From contig DASRSS010000200.1 of NCBI GenBank assembly GCA_035656335.1, positions 1-24,697 of the forward strand: a stretch of 24,697 nucleotides of DNA. Direction: 5' to 3'. The position numbers and the translations under genes are program-made. Position 1 is the first letter of the stretch. Each line of letters opens with the position of its first letter. Below the pieces are notes generated by a model. That model was not told the DNA's origin and made no database searches. It worked only from the letters and a program-made list of their open reading frames with translations. This document shows positions 15,379 to 20,796 of this stretch, one piece after another. Source of the stretch: DASRSS01 sp035656335 (GTDB lineage: Bacteria > Actinomycetota > Actinomycetes > Mycobacteriales > Jatrophihabitantaceae).

Positions 15379-15929
15379 CCGTTGGCCCCGTTGCAGGGCG
15401 AAACGCCGCGCAATCGCCTGCTACGGGGCCAACAGTGGACGGGGCGCGGGCGGTTGCGGAGACGGTCACCGATCCGGAGTTGCCGATGCTGACCCTGCAC
15501 GACCTCGGCGTGCTCCGCGATGTCCACCTCCAGGACGACGGCACGCTCGTCGTCGGTATCACGCCCACCTACTCCGGCTGCCCGGCGATGGCCGAGATGC
15601 GCGCCGACCTGTCCCGCGCCCTGCACGCGGCCGGCTTTGCCGACGTCGAGGTCCGCACCGTGCTCAGCCCGCCGTGGACCACCGACGACGTCACCCCGCG
15701 CGGCCGGCAGGTGCTCGCCGAACACGGCATCGCGCCGCCCGGCCCGGCACCGCGGCGCGCGCCCGGCCCCGTCCCGCTCACGCTCGGCGCCCGCCGCCCC
15801 AACGTCTCGTGCCCGCAGTGCGGGTCGCGCGACACCGTCGAGACCTCGCGCTTCGGCTCGACCGCGTGCAAGGCGCTCTACCGGTGCCGCTCATGCGCCG
15901 AGCCGTTCGAGCACGTCAAGGCGATCTGA
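15375..15929 (+). CDS. paaD: Phenylacetate pathway Fe-S maturation factor PaaD
   Basis: 184 aa from GTG 15375, which forms a GTGA overlap with the paaC stop. An MIP18/DUF59 domain (TDPELPMLTLHDLGVLRDV, GITPTYSGCPAMAEM, LSPPWTTDDVT) is followed by a C-terminal zinc ribbon (CPQCGS...ACKALYRCRSCAEPFEHVKAI), as in E. coli PaaD (165 aa). It is thought to help mature the Fe-S cluster of PaaE. Residues 3-20 from this start are translated from a 51-bp palindrome. Alternatively translation begins at GTG 15435, just after the palindrome, with CGGGG about 7 nt upstream; the conserved domain is complete either way. Confidence 0.93.
   Translation: MTVGPVAGRNAAQSPATGPTVDGARAVAETVTDPELPMLTLHDLGVLRDVHLQDDGTLVVGITPTYSGCPAMAEMRADLSRALHAAGFADVEVRTVLSPPWTTDDVTPRGRQVLAEHGIAPPGPAPRRAPGPVPLTLGARRPNVSCPQCGSRDTVETSRFGSTACKALYRCRSCAEPFEHVKAI
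15382..15432. repeat. Palindromic unit, 51-bp family, copy 1, at the paaC-paaD junction
   Basis: Arms TTGGCCCCGTTGCAGG and the complement of TTGGCCCCGTAGCAGG: a 16-bp stem with one mismatch around a 19-nt interior. It matches the unit at 20726-20776 at 43 of 51 positions when both are read in the direction of their host gene. It starts 7 nt after the first base of the paaD GTG and is open in the paaD frame. Confidence 0.9.
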
Positions 15930-16993
15930 TGGCCGCCACGTCGTTCGCGCCGCTGCGCGTCGCGCGCGTCGAACCGCTCACCGACGACTCGGTCGCGGTC
16001 ACGTTCGACGTCCCGGACGAGCTGGCCGAGCACTATGCGTTCCGCCCCGGCCAGTCGCTGACGCTGCGCCGCCTGATCGACGGACGCGACGAGCGCCGGT
16101 CCTACTCGATCTGCGCACCGGCCGGCGCCGCCCCGCGCATCGCGGTGCGCGAGGTCGCCGGCGGCGCGGTGTCCGGCTGGCTGGTGCGCGCCCTCAAGCC
16201 TGGCGACGTCGTGGACGTGCTCCCGCCCGCCGGACTGTTCACAGCTGACGTCTCGACCGCGGCCAGGCACGTGCTGATCGCGGCAGGCTCCGGCATCACC
16301 CCGATGATGTCGATCGCCGCGTCCGTCCTCGCCGGCAACGCGGGCAGCACGGTCACGTTGATCTACGGCAACCGCCGCAGCGACACCGTGATGTTCGCCG
16401 ACGAGCTCGCTGACCTGAAGGACCGCTACCCGGCCCGGCTGCAGCTGCTGCACGTGCTCAGCCGCGAGCCGCGCGAGTGCGACGTGCTCAGCGGACGGTT
16501 GGACGCCGACCGGCTGGGCACCCTGGCGGACGAGCTGGTCGCCGTCGACCAGGTCGACCACTTCTGGCTGTGCGGACCGTTCGGCATGGTCGATACCGCA
16601 CGCACCCTGCTGCTCGCGCGCGGCGTCGACACCAAGCGCGTGCACCGCGAGCTGTTCTACGTCGAGGACACCGCGCCACCGCCGGCGGTGCACGCCGACG
16701 CGGCGCCCACCGGTCCGACGGCGCAGGTGACGATCCTGCTGGACGGTCGGGCCACCACGCTGGCGCTGCCCTGCGACGTCCCGATCCTGGACGCCGCGCA
16801 GCGCGTCCGCACCGACCTGCCGTTCGCGTGCAAAGGCGGCGTGTGCGGAACCTGCCGCGCGCGCGTGACGTCCGGCGAGGTTCGGATGCGCCGCAACTTC
16901 GCGCTGGAGGACGAGGAGCTCGACGCTGGGTTCGTGCTCACCTGCCAGGCGCTGCCGGTGAGCGACGCGGTCACCGTCGACTACGACGCCTGA
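15929..16993 (+). CDS. paaE: Phenylacetyl-CoA epoxidase reductase subunit PaaE
   Basis: 354 aa; E. coli PaaE is 356. Delivers electrons from NADPH to the PaaA diiron site. The N-terminal FAD domain has RRSYSICAPAG, the NAD(P) domain has IAAGSGITPMMS and FWLCGPFGMVD, and the C-terminal plant-type [2Fe-2S] ferredoxin domain has CX4CX2C (ACKGGVCGTCRA) plus the fourth Cys 29 residues later (LTCQ). ATG 15929 shares one base with the paaD stop (TGATG), which decides the start. It is the last gene of paaZABCDE; 30 nt separate it from the convergent MmcQ-like gene. Confidence 0.95.
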   Translation: MAATSFAPLRVARVEPLTDDSVAVTFDVPDELAEHYAFRPGQSLTLRRLIDGRDERRSYSICAPAGAAPRIAVREVAGGAVSGWLVRALKPGDVVDVLPPAGLFTADVSTAARHVLIAAGSGITPMMSIAASVLAGNAGSTVTLIYGNRRSDTVMFADELADLKDRYPARLQLLHVLSREPRECDVLSGRLDADRLGTLADELVAVDQVDHFWLCGPFGMVDTARTLLLARGVDTKRVHRELFYVEDTAPPPAVHADAAPTGPTAQVTILLDGRATTLALPCDVPILDAAQRVRTDLPFACKGGVCGTCRARVTSGEVRMRRNFALEDEELDAGFVLTCQALPVSDAVTVDYDA

Positions 16994-17023
16994 CCTGCCG
17001 GCCCGGTCAGCCGCCGAACGCGC

Positions 17024-17407
17024 TCAGCCGCCGAGGAACTCGCGGGCCAGCTTCTTCGGCGCGCGCGCCAGCCACGCGTCGACCACCAGCTCGTGCAACT
17101 CCTCGTCGCTGATCGCGTCCAGCCGCGCCAGCACCGCTGGGTATCCGGTGAAGTGCGGCGTGGTGAAGTAGACGTCCGGCTGGTCGGCGATCAGGGCGAA
17201 CTTGGCGCCCTCGTCCTCGGTTCGCGCGCCGAGGATCGGTCCGTCCGGCGCGTCCGCACCCAGCGCGGCGAGGTCGCTCTTGCGCAGCGGACGCGCCCAG
17301 ACGAACAGCTTGTCGCCGACGCACCACTGCAGGTTGCCGCGGGACTCGCGCTCGCTGGTGTCGGGCAGCGCCAGCGCGAGCTGCCGCACGTCGTCCCAGC
17401 CAGCCAT
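17024..17407 (-). CDS. MmcQ/YjbR family DNA-binding-like protein
   Basis: 127 aa, a small cytosolic protein of the MmcQ/YjbR (CyaY-like fold) family, whose members may bind DNA; molecular role unproven. Motifs: WDDVRQLALALPDTSERES, then FVWARPL, PDVYFTTPHFTGYPAVLARLDAIS and ELVVDAWLARAPKKLAREFL. ATG 17407 has no Shine-Dalgarno sequence but a TAACGT box 8 nt upstream, within the 20-nt gap to the thioesterase gene, so it may have its own leaderless promoter besides readthrough. Confidence 0.85.
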   Translation of the reverse strand: MAGWDDVRQLALALPDTSERESRGNLQWCVGDKLFVWARPLRKSDLAALGADAPDGPILGARTEDEGAKFALIADQPDVYFTTPHFTGYPAVLARLDAISDEELHELVVDAWLARAPKKLAREFLGG

Positions 17408-17415
17408 GGAACTGA

Positions 17416-17421
17416 ACGTTA
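17416..17421 (-). promoter_or_regulatory. Putative -10 box for the MmcQ-like gene
   Basis: TAACGT on the minus strand, the same hexamer as before the PLP-enzyme gene, ending 8 nt before ATG 17407. Its -35 would lie in the end of the thioesterase gene. Inference only. Confidence 0.3.
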
Positions 17422-17427
17422 CGCAGG

Positions 17428-17874
17428 TCAGACGATGGCGGCCAGCGTCTCCAGCGCCTTGCGGATCTCCGGCGGCACGGGCACCGGCCGGCGCTCGTCC
17501 CGCGACACGTACACGTGCACGAACCGGCCGGCCGCGACGGGCGACTCCGCGCTGCCGAATAGTGCGATCTGGTACACCACGCTGGACGTGCCCAGGTTCT
17601 CCAGCGCGATGCCGGCCGTCACCGTCTCGGGGAAGCGGAGCTCGGCGAAGTAGCGGCACGACGTCTCGACGACGAGGCCGACCGCAGGCAGGGTGCGGAT
17701 GTCGACGCCGGACGCCGACATCAGCCAGCCGTTCACGGCGGTGTCGAACAGCTCGTAGTGCACGACGTTGTTGATGTGCCCGTAGGTGTCCTCGTCCGAC
17801 CATCGCGTCTGCAGCGAGCGCAGCACTGGGAAGTCCGTCCGCCGTAGCTGCTTCTGCTCGTCGCCGATCGTCAT
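17428..17874 (-). CDS. Acyl-CoA thioesterase, 4HBT hotdog family (YbgC/FadM-like)
   Basis: 148 aa, a single hotdog domain. The signature LQTRWSDEDTYGHINNVVHYELFD carries the expected catalytic Asp (D29) before GHINN; ETSCRYFAELRFPETVTAGIAL and a C-terminal GRFVHVYVSRDERRPVPVP follow. It should hydrolyse acyl-CoA thioesters; chain preference is unknown. Its ATG overlaps the stop of the MFS gene upstream (ATGA at 17871-17874), so the two are coupled. Confidence 0.88.
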   Translation of the reverse strand: MTIGDEQKQLRRTDFPVLRSLQTRWSDEDTYGHINNVVHYELFDTAVNGWLMSASGVDIRTLPAVGLVVETSCRYFAELRFPETVTAGIALENLGTSSVVYQIALFGSAESPVAAGRFVHVYVSRDERRPVPVPPEIRKALETLAAIV

Positions 17875-19118
17875 GCCGACGATCGTGCCATTTCATCGTC
17901 CACGAAGCGCGGTAGCGCGGCCCGCAATCCGGCGGCGACCGCGATCGCCAGTCCGATGAACAGCAGCGCGAGCGGCAGCGCCCAGCCGCCGGTGACGTCG
18001 TTCAGCACCCCGAACAGCAGCGGCCCGCTGCCAGCGACGATGTACCCGATCGACTGGACGAACGCTGACAGCGCGGCAGTCGTCTCCGCCTCGCGCGAGC
18101 GCAGCCCGATCATGGTCAGCGCCAGCGGGAACTGGCCGCTGCCGATGCCGGTGAGCACCATCCATGCCCACGCGCCGCCGACCGGCGCGACGGCCAAGCC
18201 CACGTACGCGACCAGGTAGCACACGGTCAGCCAGATCAGCACCGCGCGATGCCGCGACGCGGGCACGCTCGGCACCACCATCGACACCGGGATCGTCATG
18301 GCCGACAGCACCGCCACCATCGCGCCGGCCGTCCCGGACGTGACCCCGTGCGCGTCCATGAACTTCGCGAACCAGCCGAACGCGATGTACGCCTGGAACG
18401 ACTGGAACGCGAAGAAGATCGTCAGGGCCCACGCAGTCGGGCTGCGCACCAGCCGGGTGGCCGCGAGGCCGCGTTGCGCGCCCGCGACCGGACGGTCGTG
18501 CCGCAGCGTCGGCAGCCACGGCAGGATCGCCACCGCGCTGAACAGCGCCCACGCGCCCAGCCCGTAGCGCCAGCCGTCACCGCCGGAACCCGACCCGGAG
18601 CCGAGCGAGCCGAACGGGACGGTCAGGCCGGCGGCCGCGGTGGTGCCGACGGCGAGCGCGGTCGTGTAGACGGCGGTCATCCGTCCGATGCGGTCGGGGA
18701 AGTGCCGCTTCACGAGCGTCGGCAGCAGCACGTTCGCCACCGCGCCGCCGCTGAGCGCGAGCACGCTCAGCAGGATGAACGCCCACACCTGACCGACAAC
18801 CGCGCGCGCCAGCAGGCCGACGGTCATCGCGGCCAGCGACGCGACGAGCAGCTGGTGCGCGCCGAAGCGGTGCGCCAGCCGGGGCGCCGCCGCGCCGATC
18901 AGCGCGAAGCAGATCACCGGCAACGTGGTGATCACGCCGGCGACGCCGCTGGACGTGTGCAGGCCGGCCTGCAGGTCGTCCAGGACGGCACCGACGCTGG
19001 TCACCGCCGTGCGCATGGACAGCCCGGTCAGCGCGAGTGCCACCACCAGCAGCGGGCCGAAGCGGTGCGAGTGCGCCGCGGGCACCTCGGTACTCAGGAT
19101 GTGCTGCTCCCACGCCAC
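17871..19118 (-). CDS. MFS transporter, CynX/NimT family
   Basis: 415 aa polytopic membrane protein with about 12 hydrophobic segments. It starts with the CynX-type helix FGPLLVVALALTGLSMRTAVTSVG and has an HRFGAHQL loop, a NVLLPTLVKRHFPDRIGRMTAVY stretch after helix 4 and a central cytoplasmic loop. Relatives include cyanate and 2-nitroimidazole transporters; the substrate here is unknown. The GTG at 19118 overlaps the aldo/keto reductase gene by 25 nt and lacks a clear Shine-Dalgarno sequence; a GTG 11 codons later (VPAAHSHRF) is a possible start. Coupled downstream to the thioesterase. Confidence 0.85.
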   Translation of the reverse strand: MAWEQHILSTEVPAAHSHRFGPLLVVALALTGLSMRTAVTSVGAVLDDLQAGLHTSSGVAGVITTLPVICFALIGAAAPRLAHRFGAHQLLVASLAAMTVGLLARAVVGQVWAFILLSVLALSGGAVANVLLPTLVKRHFPDRIGRMTAVYTTALAVGTTAAAGLTVPFGSLGSGSGSGGDGWRYGLGAWALFSAVAILPWLPTLRHDRPVAGAQRGLAATRLVRSPTAWALTIFFAFQSFQAYIAFGWFAKFMDAHGVTSGTAGAMVAVLSAMTIPVSMVVPSVPASRHRAVLIWLTVCYLVAYVGLAVAPVGGAWAWMVLTGIGSGQFPLALTMIGLRSREAETTAALSAFVQSIGYIVAGSGPLLFGVLNDVTGGWALPLALLFIGLAIAVAAGLRAALPRFVDDEMARSSA

Positions 19119-20119
19119 AGGTCGATGCCGCCCTCGACGGCGTGCGCGTCGATCTCGGCGAGCTCGTCCGCGCTGAACTCGAGGTTGTCCAGCGCGCCGA
19201 GGCTGTCGTCCACCTGCCTGACGCTGGACGCGCCGATGACCAGGGACGTGACCCGCTCGTCACGCAGCGCCCACGACAGGGCGAGCTGCGCAAGCGACTG
19301 ACCGCGCCGCTCGGCGATCGCGTTGAGCGCGCGGATGTGCGTCAGGTTCTGCTCGGACAGCATGTCGGCCGACAGCGAGTCGTTGCGGGCCATACGCGAG
19401 TCCTCCGGCACCCCGTTGAGGTAGCGCGACGTCAACATGCCTTGTGCCAAAGGCGAAAACGCGATGCAGCCGGCGCCGACCTCTTCCAGCGCGTCCAGCA
19501 GGCCGCCTTCGATCCAGCGGTTCAGCATCGAGTAGGACGGCTGGTGGATGAGCAGCGGCGTGCCCAGCTCGCGCAGGATCGCGGCGGCCTCGCGCGTGCG
19601 CTCGGGGGAGTAGGACGAGATGCCGGCGTACAGCGCGCGTCCGGAGCGGACCGCGGTGTCCAGCGCGCTCATGGTCTCCTCGAGCGGGGTGTCCGGGTCG
19701 AAGCGGTGCGAGTAGAAGACGTCGACGTAGTCCAGTCCCATGCGGGCCAGCGACTGGTCGAGCGAGGCGAGCAGGTACTTGCGCGAACCGAGGTCGCCGT
19801 ACGGGCCGGGCCACATGTCCCAGCCGGCCTTGGTGGAGATGAACAGCTCGTCGCGGTAGGGCTTGAAGTCGCTGGCCAGCACGCGTCCGAAGTTCGCCTC
19901 GGCGCTGCCGTACGGCGGGCCGTAGTTGTTCGCCAGGTCGAAGTGGGTGATGCCGCGGTCGAAGGCGCGGCGCAGGATCGCGCGCTGCGAGTCCAGCGAA
20001 CGGTCGTCGCCGAAGTTATGCCACAGCCCGAGGGAGAGCAGTGGCAGGCGGATGCCGCTGCGTCCGCAGCGGCGGTAGGTCATCGAGTCGTAGCGGTCAG
20101 CCGCGGCGGAGTAGGTCAC
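19094..20119 (-). CDS. yghZ: Aldo/keto reductase, YghZ (L-glyceraldehyde 3-phosphate reductase) type
   Basis: 341 aa, closely similar in motif order to E. coli YghZ (346 aa, AKR14), an NADPH-dependent reductase of L-glyceraldehyde 3-phosphate and other aldehydes. The catalytic tetrad is visible: D61 and Y66 in THFDLANNYG, K97 in ISTKAG, H138 in VFYSHR. PGPYGDLGSRKYLLASLDQSL, HQPSYSMLNRW and AFSPLAQGMLTSRYLNG are subfamily marks. GTG 20119 (VTYSAAADRYDSMTYRRCG) is chosen since it matches the YghZ N-terminus; MTYRRCG 12 codons later is possible. The lipoprotein gene ends 26 nt upstream. Confidence 0.92.
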   Translation of the reverse strand: MTYSAAADRYDSMTYRRCGRSGIRLPLLSLGLWHNFGDDRSLDSQRAILRRAFDRGITHFDLANNYGPPYGSAEANFGRVLASDFKPYRDELFISTKAGWDMWPGPYGDLGSRKYLLASLDQSLARMGLDYVDVFYSHRFDPDTPLEETMSALDTAVRSGRALYAGISSYSPERTREAAAILRELGTPLLIHQPSYSMLNRWIEGGLLDALEEVGAGCIAFSPLAQGMLTSRYLNGVPEDSRMARNDSLSADMLSEQNLTHIRALNAIAERRGQSLAQLALSWALRDERVTSLVIGASSVRQVDDSLGALDNLEFSADELAEIDAHAVEGGIDLWRGSSTS

Positions 20120-20145
20120 GTGGAGCAATTCTGCCTGACGCGTTG

Positions 20146-20796
20146 TCAGTCGCTCAGGCGCACCGGGGCCACGTCGACCTTGCACCCGCGCAGCTGGAAC
20201 GGACGCGTCAGCTTGCCCCCGGCGGCCCCGTTCGGCGCGGTGACCTCGATCGTGTCCGACAGCGCCGCGTTGCAGCTCGAGTGGTCGGTGAGGCGCGACT
20301 CCGCCTGGTCGCCGGGCGCGAGCCGGACCGCCTGGGCCACCGTGCCGGACTGCGGCGTGCCGGTCACCAGCGTGCTGCCCTGGTGCAGCAGGACGACCGT
20401 CGGGTAGCCGGAGATCGAGCACGCCTTCGTCGAGTCGTTCACGAACGTCACCGCGGCGATCTCGGCCTGCTGGACGGCGCCGCCCGGCAGCACACGGATC
20501 GTCAGGTTCGTGCAGGTGTTCCCCGACCGCGCGGGAGTGCTCGTCGGCCGGGATGCCGGCGTCGTGGGCGCGGTGGTCGTCGGCGCTGTGCTGGTCGGTT
20601 GCGTCGGCGGCGCCGGGGGAGTGCTGGTCACGACCGCGCTGCTCGTGCCGTCCGCCGCCGGGGTGCTGCCGGTGGCGCAGCCGGCAAGCAGCGCGACTGC
20701 CGCCAGCGCCCCGGCAAGTGCCGGCTTGGCCCCGCTGCAGGCTGCCGCGCGGCGTGTCGCCCTGCTACGGGGCCAACACTGCCGGAAGCGGGTCAC
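20146..20796 (-). CDS. DUF4232-type lipoprotein with repeat-encoded signal-peptide n-region
   Basis: 216 aa from GTG 20796, which overlaps the stop of the large secreted-protein gene (GTGA). The hydrophobic core LAGALAAVALLAGC ends in a lipobox (LAGC at residues 37-40), then a Thr/Pro/Ser linker and a DUF4232-like domain (CTNLTIRVLPGGAVQQAE, VTFVNDSTKACSISGYPTVVLL, C-terminal CKVDVAPVRL) with paired Cys. It should be anchored outside the membrane; the function of DUF4232 is unknown. The basic n-region, about residues 8-24, comes from a 51-bp palindromic unit. No start codon exists between the palindrome and the hydrophobic core, so the palindrome must be translated for the protein to be exported. 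Confidence 0.85.
   Translation of the reverse strand: MTRFRQCWPRSRATRRAAACSGAKPALAGALAAVALLAGCATGSTPAADGTSSAVVTSTPPAPPTQPTSTAPTTTAPTTPASRPTSTPARSGNTCTNLTIRVLPGGAVQQAEIAAVTFVNDSTKACSISGYPTVVLLHQGSTLVTGTPQSGTVAQAVRLAPGDQAESRLTDHSSCNAALSDTIEVTAPNGAAGGKLTRPFQLRGCKVDVAPVRLSD
20726..20776. repeat. Palindromic unit, 51-bp family, copy 2, in a signal-peptide coding region
   Basis: Read on the minus strand it starts TTGGCCCCGTAGCAGGGCGA and ends CGGGGCCAA; 43 of 51 positions equal the unit at 15382-15432. The arms pair over 16 bp with two mismatches. It begins 18 nt after the end of the lipoprotein GTG codon and is open in that frame. Confidence 0.9.

Noticed and set aside
17007..17034. Duplicated TCAGCCGCCGA at the end of the MmcQ-like gene
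   Set aside because: Two 11-bp copies 17 bp apart in a GC-rich convergent gap; too short and low-complexity to call a functional site.
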